A stretch of 64,000 nucleotides of DNA from Leucobacter viscericola (GCF_011299575.1 NZ_CP049863.1:3596001-3660000); one strand, 5' to 3'. Shown: positions 27,687 through 37,763, numbered from the stretch's first letter. Notes: generated by a model from the sequence alone, not told the origin. Made by a program: numbers and translations.

Positions 27687-29192
27687 ATGGTGACCTTTGT
27701 AGATCAGGTGCAAGTGCATCTGCAGGCCGGTCGCGGCGGAAACGGTTGTGTGTCGATCCGGCGCGAGAAGTTCAAGCCGCTCGCGGGCCCAGACGGCGGC
27801 GCCGGTGGTAACGGTGCCGACGTTGTGCTGATTGCTGATCCGCAGGTCACAACCCTGCTCGAGTACCATCGTCGCCCTCACCGCGAGGCCGATAACGGCG
27901 GCTACGGTGCCGGCGATTATCGCGACGGTGTCAACGGACAAGAACTGTTGCTGCCGGTGCCTATCGGCACGGTAGTGAAGAACGACAAGGGCGAAACCCT
28001 CGCCGACCTCACGGAGGCCGGAACCCGCTACGTTGCCGCTCAGGGCGGCCTTGGCGGGCTGGGTAACAACGCGCTCTCGAGCCTGAAGCGCAAGGCGCCG
28101 GGGTTCGCGCTCCTCGGCACCGCCGGCACGAGCGGCAGCTTCACCCTCGAACTAAAGACAATCGCCGATGTGGCCTTTGTCGGATACCCCTCCGCGGGTA
28201 AGTCGAGCCTGATCGCGGCAATGAGTGCCGCCAAGCCCAAGATCGCAGATTATCCCTTCACGACGCTGAGCCCGAACCTCGGTGTGGTCGAAACCGGAGA
28301 GCACCGCTATACGGTCGCGGATGTGCCCGGCCTAATCGAGGGCGCGAGTGAGGGTAAGGGGCTTGGCCTCGACTTCTTGCGCCACGTCGAACGCTGCAGC
28401 GCACTGCTTCACGTGCTCGATTGCGCAACGCTGGAGCCGGGTCGCGATCCCATTTCAGATCTTGAGGTTATTCTCGCCGAGCTGGGTGCGTACCCCGTTC
28501 CCGAAGGGCAGACGCCGCTCCTGGAACGCCCGCAGCTCATCGCGCTGAACAAAATCGATGTGCCTGAGGCCCGTGATCTCGCTGATTTTGTGCGCCCCGA
28601 ACTCGAATCACGCGGATACCGGGTGTTTGAGATCTCGGCGGCTTCGCACGAGGGCCTTCGTTCACTGAGCTTCGCCCTTGCTGAGCTGGTGGAGAAGGCT
28701 CGCGCCGAGGCGCTTGTTGAGGCTGAGAGCAAGCCTCGTATCGTGTTGAAGCCGAAGGCCGTCAACGACGGTGGCTTCCGCATCGCGACTGAGGGCGGAT
28801 CGTACGGAACGCTGTACCGTGTGCTCGGTATCAAGCCCGAGCGCTGGGTTGAGCAAACTGACTTTACGAACGACGAGGCTGTTGGTTACCTCGCGGATCG
28901 TCTGCAGAAGATTGGCATCGACGACGCGCTTGTGAAGGCGGGTGCCGTTGCCGGATCGACCGTTGTGATCGGTCCTGGATCGGGTGTTGTGTTCGATTGG
29001 GAGCCGACGCTCACCAGCGCTGCCGAGGTGCAGGTGGGAGCTCGCGGCACCGATTCGCGTGTCGATCCAAACGATCGTCGTACAAACAAAGAGCGTCGCG
29101 CGGAGTACACCGCTCGCATGGATGCAAAGGCCGAAGCGCGCGCCGAGCTTGAGCGAGAGCGCAAAGCAGGGATGTGGAAAGAGGAGTCGTGA
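27687..29192 (+). CDS. obgE: GTPase ObgE/CgtA
   Basis: Obg is an essential GTPase that acts in late 50S assembly and stress control. The 501-residue protein shows the glycine-rich Obg domain ([34 protein letters not shown]), the G domain (G1 [10 protein letters not shown]3 [11 protein letters not shown]4 NKID) and the OCT domain after about residue 345. A basic tail rich in Arg, Glu and Ala follows. The last codons overlap the proB GTG. Confidence 0.96.
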   Translation: MVTFVDQVQVHLQAGRGGNGCVSIRREKFKPLAGPDGGAGGNGADVVLIADPQVTTLLEYHRRPHREADNGGYGAGDYRDGVNGQELLLPVPIGTVVKNDKGETLADLTEAGTRYVAAQGGLGGLGNNALSSLKRKAPGFALLGTAGTSGSFTLELKTIADVAFVGYPSAGKSSLIAAMSAAKPKIADYPFTTLSPNLGVVETGEHRYTVADVPGLIEGASEGKGLGLDFLRHVERCSALLHVLDCATLEPGRDPISDLEVILAELGAYPVPEGQTPLLERPQLIALNKIDVPEARDLADFVRPELESRGYRVFEISAASHEGLRSLSFALAELVEKARAEALVEAESKPRIVLKPKAVNDGGFRIATEGGSYGTLYRVLGIKPERWVEQTDFTNDEAVGYLADRLQKIGIDDALVKAGAVAGSTVVIGPGSGVVFDWEPTLTSAAEVQVGARGTDSRVDPNDRRTNKERRAEYTARMDAKAEARAELERERKAGMWKEES

Positions 29193-29965
29193 GCGTAGGC
29201 GAGGAGCTGCTGGCCGCACGTCGTGTGGTCGTCAAGGTTGGATCTTCATCCGTCAGCGGTGAGAATGCATCCCAGATCCCGACCCTGGTGTCTTCGCTCG
29301 CTCGCCTGCACGCTGCCGGCGCTGAGGTGATCCTGGTATCCAGTGGCGCGATCGCTACCGGCGTGCCGTTCCTGCGTCTTGAGGAGCGGCCCGAAGACCT
29401 CGCAACCCAGCAGGCCGCCGCCGCCGTTGGCCAGAACATCCTTGTCAATCGGTATCAGCGGGCCCTGGGCAGCCACGAGATTATCGCAGGTCAGGTGTTG
29501 CTCACCGCACATGACATGGAAAACCCAACGCACCGCGGCAACGCTAGGCGCGCAATCGAGCGCCTGCTGCAGCTCGGGATCCTGCCGATCATTAATGAGA
29601 ACGACACCGTTGCGACCCATGAGATCCGGTTTGGCGACAATGATCGCCTGGCCGCGCTCGTTGCCAGGCTTGTTGAGGCGGACCGGCTGGTGCTGCTCTC
29701 CGACGTTGATGCGCTGTACACCGCTCCGCCGACAGTGGTTGGAGCAACGCGGATCGCGCACGTTCCGTACGGTGACCCTCTCGAGGGCATCGAGATCGGT
29801 GAGACCCAGTCTGGCTGGGGAACCGGGGGAGCTGCGACCAAGGTGCAGGCCGCCAGGCTTGCGGCTGATGCGGGTGTTGCCGTGTTGCTGACAGAGACCC
29901 GTTTGCTCGCACCCGTGCTCGAGGGGGCGGATCACGGGACGCGTTTTGATCCCGTGCCCGCGTGA
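29189..29965 (+). CDS. proB: Glutamate 5-kinase, kinase domain only
   Basis: ProB phosphorylates glutamate in the first step of proline synthesis. GTG 29189 overlaps the obgE stop (GTGA) and gives 258 residues with [43 protein letters not shown] and [15 protein letters not shown]. The C-terminal PUA domain of the longer enzyme is missing, as in other short ProB proteins. proA follows after 23 bp. Confidence 0.94.
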   Translation: MSVGEELLAARRVVVKVGSSSVSGENASQIPTLVSSLARLHAAGAEVILVSSGAIATGVPFLRLEERPEDLATQQAAAAVGQNILVNRYQRALGSHEIIAGQVLLTAHDMENPTHRGNARRAIERLLQLGILPIINENDTVATHEIRFGDNDRLAALVARLVEADRLVLLSDVDALYTAPPTVVGATRIAHVPYGDPLEGIEIGETQSGWGTGGAATKVQAARLAADAGVAVLLTETRLLAPVLEGADHGTRFDPVPA

Positions 29966-29988
29966 TCGTCGAAAGGTAGACTGGCGCT

Positions 29989-31242
29989 ATGTCAACCGTT
30001 GACCCGTTCCTCATCAAACTTGAGCGTGCCCGCGTTGCGGCAAAGTCCCTAGCAACCGTTACTACCGGCCAGAAGAACGCCGCGCTTGAGGCCATTGCCG
30101 TCGCCCTGGAGAACGGGATTGACGCCGTTGTCGAGGCGAACGCTCGTGACCTGGAGCGCGGACGCGCCGATCAGATTGGCGAGGGGCTGCTTGATCGGCT
30201 CATGCTGAACGAGGCGCGCCTGCGGGCGCTGGCTGCGGCCGTGCGTGATGTGATTGCTCTGCCCGACCCGGTTGGTCAGGTGGTGCGTGGCAGCACGCTG
30301 GCGAATGGGATCACGATCAATCAGGTGCGTGTGCCATTTGGTGTTGTTGGCGCCATCTACGAGGCGCGGCCGAACGTGACCGTTGATATCGTGGCCCTCG
30401 CGCTGAAGAGCGGTAACGGCGCGGTTCTTCGTGGCGGCACCGCAGCGGAAAACACAAACGCGGTGCTCGTGAAGCTGATCCAGAACGCGATTTCCAGCGC
30501 TGGACTCGATGGCGACGCCGTCCAAACAATTGACGAGTTTGGGCGTGAAGGCGCCGCGCGGCTGATGAAGGCGCGAGGGTATGTGGACGTGCTGATCCCG
30601 CGCGGAAGTGCAGGCCTGATCGCGACGGTTGTGCAGGAGTCGACCGTGCCGGTCATTGAGACCGGATCAGGGATCGTTCACGTGTTTGTTGATGCGACGG
30701 CCGATGAAGACATGGCCGTGAACATTGTGCGAAACTCAAAGACTCACCGCCCGAGCGTCTGCAACGCTGCTGAGACGCTGCTTGTGCACCGAGAAGCCGC
30801 CGAGCGGCTGCTGCCCCGCCTCGCGGGGGAGCTGATCGCGGCCGACGTGGAACTGAGCGGCGACGAAGTGGTTCGCTCGATCGTCGCCGAAGTTGGCGCT
30901 GCCGATGACTCCACCTGGGCAACCGAACACTTGGCGCTTGAAATGGGCGTGCGTGTGGTCGACTCGATTGACGAGGCGATTGCCCACATCGATCGTTACT
31001 CGACGCGGCACACCGAGGCCATTGTGACCCAGGATTATGCCAATGCGGAGCGGTTCCTCGCGGAGGTCGATTCGGCGGTGGTGATGGTGAACGCTTCGAC
31101 TCGCTTCACTGACGGTGGCGAATTTGGCTTCGGTGCAGAGGTCGGAATTTCGACCCAGAAGCTGCACGCTCGCGGGCCGATGGGCTTGTCTGAGCTGACC
31201 AGTACAAAGTGGCTTGTGCGCGGTGCGGGTCAGGTTCGTTAG
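29989..31242 (+). CDS. proA: Glutamate-5-semialdehyde dehydrogenase
   Basis: ProA reduces glutamyl phosphate to the semialdehyde, using NADPH. The 417-residue protein has VPFGVVGAIYEARPNVTVD, LRGGTAAENTN, LIPRGSAGL and the catalytic cysteine in THRPSVCNAAETLLVH. It ends with the usual GFGAEVGISTQKLHARGPMGL segment. It pairs with the adjacent proB. Confidence 0.96.
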   Translation: MSTVDPFLIKLERARVAAKSLATVTTGQKNAALEAIAVALENGIDAVVEANARDLERGRADQIGEGLLDRLMLNEARLRALAAAVRDVIALPDPVGQVVRGSTLANGITINQVRVPFGVVGAIYEARPNVTVDIVALALKSGNGAVLRGGTAAENTNAVLVKLIQNAISSAGLDGDAVQTIDEFGREGAARLMKARGYVDVLIPRGSAGLIATVVQESTVPVIETGSGIVHVFVDATADEDMAVNIVRNSKTHRPSVCNAAETLLVHREAAERLLPRLAGELIAADVELSGDEVVRSIVAEVGAADDSTWATEHLALEMGVRVVDSIDEAIAHIDRYSTRHTEAIVTQDYANAERFLAEVDSAVVMVNASTRFTDGGEFGFGAEVGISTQKLHARGPMGLSELTSTKWLVRGAGQVR

Positions 31243-31300
31243 CCGAAACCGCTAGACTATTAGATGACCATCCAATTTGTAATGAATACAGGGGTTTCCC

Positions 31301-31510
31301 ATGTCGCTTCTCGCAACGATCGCCGCCGCTGAAGAAGGCTCCCACGTCGTCAACGAACTGTGGTTTCCAGCACCCATCTTTGGCATCGCCATCTTCGTTG
31401 TGCTCTCCGCTCTCGCGATTGTGACCTTCACGTTCCGCGATGTCGCAAACCGCCACTCCGATAAGGCCGAGGCCTACGCTCGCGAGCACGGCGCGAGCCA
31501 GCAGCACTAG
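31301..31510 (+). CDS. Small single-pass membrane protein
   Basis: The 69-residue protein has one hydrophobic helix (about residues 24-43, PIFGIAIFVVLSALAIVTF) followed by a charged, His-containing tail. Small proteins like this lie between proA and nadD in related actinobacteria, but I know no function. The ATG 31301 begins 58 bp after proA, and nadD starts 15 bp after its stop. Confidence 0.65.
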   Translation: MSLLATIAAAEEGSHVVNELWFPAPIFGIAIFVVLSALAIVTFTFRDVANRHSDKAEAYAREHGASQQH

Positions 31511-31525
31511 TCAGACGATCGGGCG

Positions 31526-32125
31526 GTGCGAAACCAACGTCGTGTCGGGGTGATGGGTGGAACCTTCGACCCCATTCATCACGGTCACCTGGTCGCGGCA
31601 AGTGAAGTCGCCCAGCGATTCGACCTCGACGAGGTAGTGTTTGTTCCCACGGGGCAGCCCTGGCAGAAAGCCCAGGTCACCCCGAGTGAACACCGCTATC
31701 TCATGACCGTTATTGCGACGGCGTCAAACCCGCGTTTTACGGTGAGTCGCGTTGATGTCGATCGTGATGGAATGACGTACACCGTAGACACGCTGCGTGA
31801 TTTGCGAGAGCAAATGCCCGATGCGGAGTTGTTCTTCATCTCCGGGGCAGACGCGGTTGAGCAGATCCTCAGTTGGAAAGATGTAGATAAACTCTGGGAG
31901 CTTGCCCACTTTATTGCGGTGTCAAGGCCTGGACACGAGCTTTCCCTTTCGGGATTATCTGGTGAACACGTAAGCTTATTAGAAGTTCCTGCACTGGCAA
32001 TCTCGTCAACGGACTGCCGGAAGCGGGTATCTAGGGGAGACCCGGTCTGGTACCTCGTACCAGACGGGGTTGTGCAGTACATAGCAAAACATGAGCTGTA
32101 CAGCGAGGAAGTGATGAAGAGATGA
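31526..32125 (+). CDS. nadD: Nicotinate-nucleotide adenylyltransferase
   Basis: NadD adenylates nicotinate mononucleotide on the way to NAD. The 199-residue protein has the nucleotidyltransferase motif [36 protein letters not shown] and the C-terminal [10 protein letters not shown] (ISST-x-x-R type). It starts at GTG 31526. Its stop overlaps the ATG of the next gene. Confidence 0.96.
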   Translation: MRNQRRVGVMGGTFDPIHHGHLVAASEVAQRFDLDEVVFVPTGQPWQKAQVTPSEHRYLMTVIATASNPRFTVSRVDVDRDGMTYTVDTLRDLREQMPDAELFFISGADAVEQILSWKDVDKLWELAHFIAVSRPGHELSLSGLSGEHVSLLEVPALAISSTDCRKRVSRGDPVWYLVPDGVVQYIAKHELYSEEVMKR

Positions 32126-33867
32126 CTGAGCACGATGAACAGCAACCGCTGACGCGGCGCGAGCGCCGCCTGCGGGAAATGAGTGAAACCGGGGCTCTGG
32201 ATATCTCAGAGGCAACGGTAGAGCAGGTTGAGGTTGTTCAGCCCGCTGCAGAGCCTGCTGCTCCTGTGATCCCTGCCGCCGCAGTTGCTGGCGACGAAGA
32301 CATTGAGATTTCTCCCGTTAACCCGGACGGAACACCACGAAGCCGGCGCGAGATGCGGCAGCTGCGCGAAGAGGCGCTGGCTGCACGAGCTCAGGCTGAG
32401 CCGGCCGTTGAGCCAGTCGTTGAGGTTGTTGAAGCTGCCGAGCCAGCCGTTGAGGCTGTGTCGGAACCCGTTGTGGCGCCCGAGCCGATTGTGGCACCTG
32501 AGCCCGTTGCTGTGCCCGAGCCCGTCGCTGCGGCACCTCAGCCGGTCGTGCCGGAGCCCATTGTGGCGCCGCCGGTTGTCGCGGCTGAGCCTGTTGTTGA
32601 GCCCGAGCCTGTTGTTGAGACCGAGCCAGTTGTTGAGCCCGAGCCTGTTGTTGCGGAACCCGTTGTTGCGCCCGAGCCCATTGTGGCTGCTGAGCCGGAA
32701 ACGGCTGAAGACCTGCCGGTGGCCTTTTCTCAGCCCGTCATTACGGAGTCTCTGTCGGCCGAACCTGCGCCCGCAATAGATTTTGATTCGCTCATCTCTC
32801 CGCCGACCGAGGCGTTCACCGTTGAAGAGCTGCAAGAGGCTCAGACGGCGGCACGTGCCGAAGCGCTCGACGAGGTGCCTGTCGAGGCTCCTGACGTGTT
32901 CGAGGAAGCTTCTGTGGCAGCTGAAGAGTTGCCGGTTGCTGAAGAAGAAGCAAAGCCAAAACGTCGCTTTTGGAAGCGCGGCAAAGACACGGAAGAGCCT
33001 GCCGCGCCCGCGCCTGAAGCATCCGTTGAGGCTGTCGAGGTTGCTCCTCCTGTCGAGGTTGCGCCCACCGTCGAGGCTGAGGTCGTTGAGGCCGAGATCG
33101 TTGAGCCGATCGCTGAAGAACCCGTGGCTGCAGAGCCTGTGGTGGTCGAGCCCGTGCTTCCCGAGCCTGAGGCAGCCGAGCCGGTAGTAGCCGAGCCTGT
33201 TGCGTTTGTGCCACCCGTTGCTGCGGCTCCCGTCGCCGCTGAGCCTGTTGTTGCTCCCGAGGTTTCGGATCCTGAGCCAACTGCTGACACCAAGTCGACG
33301 GCCGCGTACTCGTTCCCAGACATTCAGCCGCCCGAAGAGTGGCGCTCAGTCTTTGACGATCCGAATTCTCGAACAACTCCGGTTCCGGGTAAGCGGAATG
33401 AGGGGCCCGGCGACTTTGATGATCTCATCTCGCGCGCGGTTGCTCAGGAGGGGGCTGCGGGCTCCTCGAATACTTCTGCGCTGATTCTCCCGGCAATGCC
33501 CGATGACACTGGTGGGCTCAAGGGTCCTCTTGGTGGCACCGGCGAGCTGTACCTCACCGGGTCAATCGAGTTGCCGAAGTCGCTTGGCGAGACCGGCGGA
33601 CACTCGGCGTTGCACGATTCCATCGAGATGGATCCGATTATTGGGGCTGAGGTTCCGGAATCGCAGATCACCGCGGATCAGGGCCCGGCACCCGTGGCTG
33701 CTCGCCACGCGGTCAGCGCGCGTGTTGCCTCGGGCGCTCCCGTTGTTGCAAAGCCGACCAAGGAACACAGCAAGTTGCCGCTTGTGCTGGCGCTTACGGG
33801 TGGTGGACTGCTTGTCGTCGTCGTGGGCTTTGGTGTTTGGGGCGCAACCAACGGGATGTTCGGCTAG
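32122..33867 (+). CDS. Pro/Glu/Val-repeat membrane-anchored protein
   Basis: The 581-residue protein starts with [17 protein letters not shown] and a second R-R-E-M-R motif, both frequent in actinobacterial proteins that flank nadD. Residues about 95-225 and 300-395 are low complexity, with many tandem EPVV(A)PEPIV-type units. One membrane helix near the C-terminus ([23 protein letters not shown]) ends almost at the last residue. It is probably a tail-anchored protein with a long, extended, acidic cytoplasmic region. I recognise no enzyme. It overlaps nadD by four bases. Confidence 0.7.
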   Translation: MTEHDEQQPLTRRERRLREMSETGALDISEATVEQVEVVQPAAEPAAPVIPAAAVAGDEDIEISPVNPDGTPRSRREMRQLREEALAARAQAEPAVEPVVEVVEAAEPAVEAVSEPVVAPEPIVAPEPVAVPEPVAAAPQPVVPEPIVAPPVVAAEPVVEPEPVVETEPVVEPEPVVAEPVVAPEPIVAAEPETAEDLPVAFSQPVITESLSAEPAPAIDFDSLISPPTEAFTVEELQEAQTAARAEALDEVPVEAPDVFEEASVAAEELPVAEEEAKPKRRFWKRGKDTEEPAAPAPEASVEAVEVAPPVEVAPTVEAEVVEAEIVEPIAEEPVAAEPVVVEPVLPEPEAAEPVVAEPVAFVPPVAAAPVAAEPVVAPEVSDPEPTADTKSTAAYSFPDIQPPEEWRSVFDDPNSRTTPVPGKRNEGPGDFDDLISRAVAQEGAAGSSNTSALILPAMPDDTGGLKGPLGGTGELYLTGSIELPKSLGETGGHSALHDSIEMDPIIGAEVPESQITADQGPAPVAARHAVSARVASGAPVVAKPTKEHSKLPLVLALTGGGLLVVVVGFGVWGATNGMFG

Positions 33868-33942
33868 TCTGACTCATGCTTCCGGTGTGAGAACGCACGG
33901 ATCCCGAACCAAGCTTTTATCAAAGGACATGAACTGAATACC

Positions 33943-34353
33943 ATGGCAAATCAGCCGAACGACGTGCTTGAAAGCCTGAGAATTGCGGTGCAGGCTGCTG
34001 ACGGCAAGGGGGCAACCGCTCCCGTTGCGTTGGATGTAGCAGAGCACTTTGCGCTGGCCGATTACTTTCTGGTGCTGAGCGGCTCTGTCGAGCGGAACGT
34101 GCAGGCGATCTCGGACGAGGTTGAAGATGCGCTGAACCTCTCGGGTGTACGCACGATTCGTCGTGAGGGGCGCGAGGGTGGCCGCTGGGTTCTGCTGGAC
34201 TTTGGTGACCTGATCGTGCACGTCTTCCACAGCGAAGAGCGCGACTTCTACCAGCTTGAGCGCCTGTGGCAGGACTGCCCGGTCGTAGACGTGAGCGGCA
34301 TGCTGAAGGATGCTGCCGATTTGCGCGCGACCCCGGGTGATGGTCTAAACTAG
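33943..34353 (+). CDS. rsfS: Ribosomal silencing factor
   Basis: RsfS binds L14 and blocks subunit joining when nutrients are low. The 136-residue protein has the family core: ALDVAEHFALADYFLVLSGSVERNVQAISDEV, then REGREGGRWVLLDFGDLIVHVFHSEERDFYQLERLW. It starts at ATG 33943 and lies upstream of tRNA-Ala. Confidence 0.95.
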   Translation: MANQPNDVLESLRIAVQAADGKGATAPVALDVAEHFALADYFLVLSGSVERNVQAISDEVEDALNLSGVRTIRREGREGGRWVLLDFGDLIVHVFHSEERDFYQLERLWQDCPVVDVSGMLKDAADLRATPGDGLN

Positions 34354-34387
34354 AGAAGTTGTCGGGTGAGCATTCGCCCGACTTCCC

Positions 34388-34460
34388 GGGTCTGTGGCGC
34401 AGTTGGTAGCGCACCTGCATGGCATGCAGGGGGTCAGGGGTTCGAATCCCCTCAGATCCA
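34388..34460 (+). tRNA. tRNA-Ala (anticodon GGC), attachment site of the element
   Basis: The 73-nt cloverleaf has acceptor stem GGGTCTG/CAGATCC with discriminator A, anticodon stem-loop CCTGC-ATGGCAT-GCAGG (anticodon GGC) and T arm GGGGTTCGAATCCCC. CCA is not encoded. An integrase gene begins 88 bp downstream, so the 3' half of this tRNA is the probable left attachment site. Confidence 0.95.
34436..34460 (+). other. Candidate attL core (tRNA-Ala 3' end)
   Basis: Tyrosine integrases of actinobacterial phages commonly recombine within the T arm and acceptor stem of tRNA genes and leave the tRNA intact. The T-arm/acceptor segment of this tRNA-Ala, followed at once by an integrase gene, is the natural candidate. 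I did not see a second copy in the window; the right copy should lie beyond 64000. Confidence 0.55.
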
Positions 34461-34473
34461 CTCTTAAAAAGTT

Positions 34474-34488
34474 ACTCCGATCAGGAGT
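34474..34488 (+). terminator. Terminator after tRNA-Ala
   Basis: Stem ACTCC/GGAGT (34474-34478, 34484-34488) with a five-base loop is followed by TTTT. It lies between the tRNA and the integrase gene. Confidence 0.6.
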
Positions 34489-34548
34489 TTTCTAGGCCGT
34501 AAGCGCCGTTCCAGAATACCGTGCCAACAGGCACGCCAACATTGGACG

Positions 34549-35703
34549 GTGAGCCACATGGCCTCTATTCAGCCTCGCACCAACAAAGACGGGACAATCT
34601 CCTTCCGCGTGATGTTCCGCATTGACGGAAGACAGGCGCAAGAATCATTCTTGACAGCCGAAACTGCGGAGCAATTCTGTGGTGTCATTGACCGCATCGG
34701 AGGGCGTGCTGCCCGCGAGCTCCGCATGGCACAGGAAATGGGCAGTGAGCAAGCGCCACTCCTTTCGGAATGGGTGCGCGAATACCTGGACCCTGAGAGC
34801 GGGCTACTAAGCGGCGTGACGGCCGGGACTCGTGATAACTATCGAATGATCGCGGAACGATCGTTCTTGCCCCGCCTGGGTGACTTTCCCGTGGATCTCG
34901 TTGACGAGGATGCTGTGCGGGCCTGGCTTAACTGGCAGATTGAGCAGCCGACCGTAAAGTACCCGGATCGCACTATCTCGGCCAAATCGGTCAAGAACTA
35001 TCACGCACTCCTGTCTGGCGCACTCGGGGCTGCGGCCAAGAGGGGAATCGTCGCCCGCAACGTGGCGTATGGGCTCACTCTTCCGAAGGGCTTTCGTCCA
35101 CCCATCTGCTTCTTGACCGAAGGCGAGTTCGCTTGTGTCTACCGCGCAACCCTTGAGTGGTACAAGCCACTCATGCTCACCCTCGCCTCGACGGGCCTAC
35201 GCTTCGGAGAGGCAACCGCCCTTACCTGGGCCGACCTGGTTATGGTCAATGGGGAGTGGTGCTTCGACGTAAACAAGGCGTGGAAGCAGGGCGAGCGAGG
35301 GCAACGACGTGTATTAGGGCCACCAAAGTCTGGCGCTGGTGTGCGGCTGGTGTCCGTCTCGGTCGAGGTTGTTCAGGCGCTCGGAACGCCTGGCAAGTCT
35401 CACGAGCTGATCTTCAAAACGCGGGAAGGAGCCGTGGTCAGTGCTGGCACATTCGCGAAATATGGTCTCAAGCGTGCGGTGCGGATCTCTGGGATAAGCA
35501 AGGACCCCCGAAACCATGATCTTCGTCACTCGCACGCCTCCTGGCTTATTGCCAAGGGCGTGCCGCTGCCATATATTCAGCGTCGCCTCGGGCACGAGAA
35601 TATTGATACGACGGTTCGCGTCTACGGGCACTTGATGCCAGATGCCCTCAATGCCACGCGAGAAGCTGCAGCGGATGCAATCAAGCTGGCGCTATTGGGC
35701 TAG
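34549..35703 (+). CDS. Tyrosine-type integrase
   Basis: The 384-residue recombinase would insert and excise the element at tRNA-Ala. It has an N-terminal arm-binding region, a SAM-like core-binding domain (about residues 70-175) and the catalytic domain. The active-site set is complete: Arg218 in STGLRFGEA, Lys260, His323 and Arg326 in HDLRHSHAS, His349 in RRLGHENIDTT and nucleophile Tyr359 in VYGHLMP. GTG 34549 or ATG 34558 can start it. Its TAG stop shares the bases CTAG with the stop of the gene on the other strand. Confidence 0.93.
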   Translation: MSHMASIQPRTNKDGTISFRVMFRIDGRQAQESFLTAETAEQFCGVIDRIGGRAARELRMAQEMGSEQAPLLSEWVREYLDPESGLLSGVTAGTRDNYRMIAERSFLPRLGDFPVDLVDEDAVRAWLNWQIEQPTVKYPDRTISAKSVKNYHALLSGALGAAAKRGIVARNVAYGLTLPKGFRPPICFLTEGEFACVYRATLEWYKPLMLTLASTGLRFGEATALTWADLVMVNGEWCFDVNKAWKQGERGQRRVLGPPKSGAGVRLVSVSVEVVQALGTPGKSHELIFKTREGAVVSAGTFAKYGLKRAVRISGISKDPRNHDLRHSHASWLIAKGVPLPYIQRRLGHENIDTTVRVYGHLMPDALNATREAAADAIKLALLG

Positions 35704-36119
35704 GGAAAGGTTGGGCGGGCGGGGTCTGTGAAGTCGGTGCCGGGAAATCTGACGATCTCCAGGAAATCGTCCGAGGCGAGTTCGTCAGCTGCATCGGCCT
35801 CGCCTCTCCACCAATCAGCCAGGGCGCGCAGCTCCCCGGCGCGCCGCTCGGTGGAGTGCCCCAGGTCATTTGTCTTGATCGTGGCGCCCGTGGCGGCCGC
35901 AATGGCCGCGAGCTTCGCATATGCGCGCGCGGTTGCCCGAAGCACATTCTCATCCGCGCCAGCAAGGAGCACTTCAAGCTCGTCATCCGAGAAGTTTGCG
36001 TAGTTGACGACACTAGTCTCTACCGGCTCGAGTTCCGTGAAGTTGGTGTCACCAATGCTTAGTCGAACTTGGCCGACAAGGGAATCCTTGTCGATGGGGC
36101 GTGCGCCGAGATTTATCAT
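35700..36119 (-). CDS. Phage protein, possible head-tail connector
   Basis: The 139-residue acidic protein (LSIGDTNFTELEPVETSVVNY, then FSDDELEVLLAGADENVLRATARAYAKLA) sits immediately downstream of the capsid gene on the same strand. Head-tail adaptor proteins often occupy this slot and have this helical pattern. I cannot confirm the family by motif. Two hairpins separate it from the capsid gene. It ends tail-to-tail with the integrase gene. Confidence 0.55.
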   Translation of the reverse strand: MINLGARPIDKDSLVGQVRLSIGDTNFTELEPVETSVVNYANFSDDELEVLLAGADENVLRATARAYAKLAAIAAATGATIKTNDLGHSTERRAGELRALADWWRGEADAADELASDDFLEIVRFPGTDFTDPARPTFP

Positions 36120-36139
36120 TTCAGCTCCAGAGGAATTGG

Positions 36140-36180
36140 CCTGCCCCGCCGTTGGCTGGGAAACGATTTGGCGGGGCAGG
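36140..36180 (-). repeat. 11-bp inverted repeat in the leader of the 139-residue gene
   Basis: Arms CCTGCCCCGCC (36140-36150) and GGCGGGGCAGG (36170-36180) are perfect complements around a 19-base loop, just before the ATG at 36119. It could be an RNA regulatory hairpin or an extra terminator. Confidence 0.7.
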
Positions 36181-36240
36181 GTGTGATTGGAGGATCACGG
36201 TTACATTCTACCGGAACTTCATAGTAAACCCACAGAACGC

Positions 36241-36272
36241 AAATAACCCCCAGCCGAAGCCAGGGGTTATTT
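36241..36272 (-). terminator. Terminator after the capsid gene
   Basis: AAATAACCCC (36241-36250) pairs with GGGGTTATTT (36263-36272). The hairpin lies about 17 bp after the capsid stop and ends the head operon. Confidence 0.8.
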
Positions 36273-36288
36273 AGCCAGCAAATCCGGC

Positions 36289-37395
36289 TTAGGTGTTCGT
36301 GCCGTTCGAGAACACGATGCCCTCAGTCCACAGGAGGTCGGAGCCGTAGACGTGGCGCACCTTCGTCGAGATGGAGTCCGAGTCGAAGTCGCCATCCATG
36401 AACGGCACAGCGCCGCCAGAGAAGTTGACTGAGTTGGAGGACTTGACCCAGAACGATGGACGCTCAGCACCGGCGAGGTAGTTGCGCGTCAGTACTGGGC
36501 GGGGGCCACCGATCGGGATGAGGATGAAGCCACGCCCGAAGTTCGGGTTGATGGCAGTCAGCCAGCGGTTCTCGAGCACGGTGATTTCCGCGCCGAGGTC
36601 GATCGTCTGCTCGAAGGCGACGGTGTCGATGGTCGAACCACCGGTGCCCTTCGTCTTCTTGATGATGCGGCCGGAGAGAGCCTGCTGTACGCGACCCTTC
36701 TGGCCGGGAGCCACCAGCATGACGAACTTCGAGAAATGGACCGGCGTGCCGTCGATCTTGAAGGACTGGGCCTTCTCGAGCGCAGCCTGGATCGCCACGA
36801 TGTCCTCGAGCGACGGGTTGCCAGCAAGGGCACCTGCCGTGCCGAGCTTCGCAGTGTTGAAGCCGGTGGCCGTGACGAGGTTCTTCACCGGCTTGGAGTC
36901 CTCGAGCTGACGCGCGTGGATGCCGAACTCAGTGACCGAGTCGCGAACCAGATCGACGCGGGCGCCGCGCGAGTTCACGATGGTCTGCCAGTCGATTCCG
37001 AAAGCCTCACCGTACTGGTAGGCGGCCTTCTTCTTGTCGGTGGCCTGGAGCCCGAGCTGGGGGTAGCTCTGGCGGTTCCCGATGCGAGGCAGGGTGCCGG
37101 GCAGGAACGTCTCGCCGTGGTTCAGGTCGGCGATGTTGTCCTGGTTGAAGCCGTAGACCTTGACGGCCTCCTCTTCACCGATCGTCTGCACGGTCTCCTT
37201 GGAGGTGTACGACTCGAAGGTGGTCTCCACCTGGTCGTATTCCTTCTGGAGGATCGTGTTGATAACCGGACGGAGCTGCGTCGGCAAGTCAGTGTGGGAA
37301 ATCGACTCGGCGAAGCGGAGCTGCGCGTTGACGTCACCACTCTCGGCGGCCTTGAAGAGGGTTGCTGCCTTCTTCTGGGATTCAGTGAGTCGCAT
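36289..37395 (-). CDS. Major capsid protein
   Basis: The 368-residue protein follows the protease and decoration genes, the standard place for the HK97-fold shell protein. Its N-terminus is helical (TESQKKAATLFKAAESGDVNAQLRF), and later segments QAALEKAQSFKIDGTPVHFSKFVMLVAPGQ, ALSGRIIKKTKG and GAEITVLENRWLTAINPNFGRGFILIPIGG resemble capsid P- and A-domain strands in actinophages. The assignment rests mainly on position, size and these strands. Confidence 0.8.
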   Translation of the reverse strand: MRLTESQKKAATLFKAAESGDVNAQLRFAESISHTDLPTQLRPVINTILQKEYDQVETTFESYTSKETVQTIGEEEAVKVYGFNQDNIADLNHGETFLPGTLPRIGNRQSYPQLGLQATDKKKAAYQYGEAFGIDWQTIVNSRGARVDLVRDSVTEFGIHARQLEDSKPVKNLVTATGFNTAKLGTAGALAGNPSLEDIVAIQAALEKAQSFKIDGTPVHFSKFVMLVAPGQKGRVQQALSGRIIKKTKGTGGSTIDTVAFEQTIDLGAEITVLENRWLTAINPNFGRGFILIPIGGPRPVLTRNYLAGAERPSFWVKSSNSVNFSGGAVPFMDGDFDSDSISTKVRHVYGSDLLWTEGIVFSNGTNT

Positions 37396-37403
37396 GGTTC
37401 TCC

Positions 37404-37763
37404 TTATGCGGCCTGGGGGATGAGCTGGACGAAAAGCTTGCCCGCTGCTGCGGCCTTCGCTCGGGTGGCGACGCCGATGAGGACGTGGTCGGCCGTTGCG
37501 GCCTTCACGAACGCGGAGCCGTCAGTCTTGCGGTACACGCTGTCGCCAATGGCGAATGCGCCAGCAACGGCGTCGAAGCGAACCTCGGCAGCGGTGTCGA
37601 CGGTGGTGTAATACTTGCCGTCCTCGGCGAGGCGACCGTCGTAGCCAGCGAGGCCGCGAATTGCGCCCTTGCCAACCCAGTCGTCACCCTTGACGGTGCT
37701 CGCGACGTCGACCTCCTGGACGAAGATCGGCAGGTGCGAGTCCTTGACGATGTGCTGTGCCAT
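37404..37763 (-). CDS. DUF2190-like capsid decoration protein
   Basis: From ATG 37763 (MAQHIVKDSHLPIFVQ) the protein has 119 residues rich in beta strands: VGKGAIRGLAGYDGRLAEDGKYYTTV, GAFAIGDSVYRKTDG, LIGVATRAKAAAAGKLFVQL. This pattern is seen in DUF2190-type head decoration proteins. The ATG overlaps the protease stop (TAATG), and the capsid gene follows after 8 bp. Confidence 0.75.
   Translation of the reverse strand: MAQHIVKDSHLPIFVQEVDVASTVKGDDWVGKGAIRGLAGYDGRLAEDGKYYTTVDTAAEVRFDAVAGAFAIGDSVYRKTDGSAFVKAATADHVLIGVATRAKAAAAGKLFVQLIPQAA

Noticed and set aside
36736..37611. Plus-strand frame across capsid and decoration genes
   Set aside because: It runs antisense to the head operon and resembles no protein; plus-strand signals are missing.
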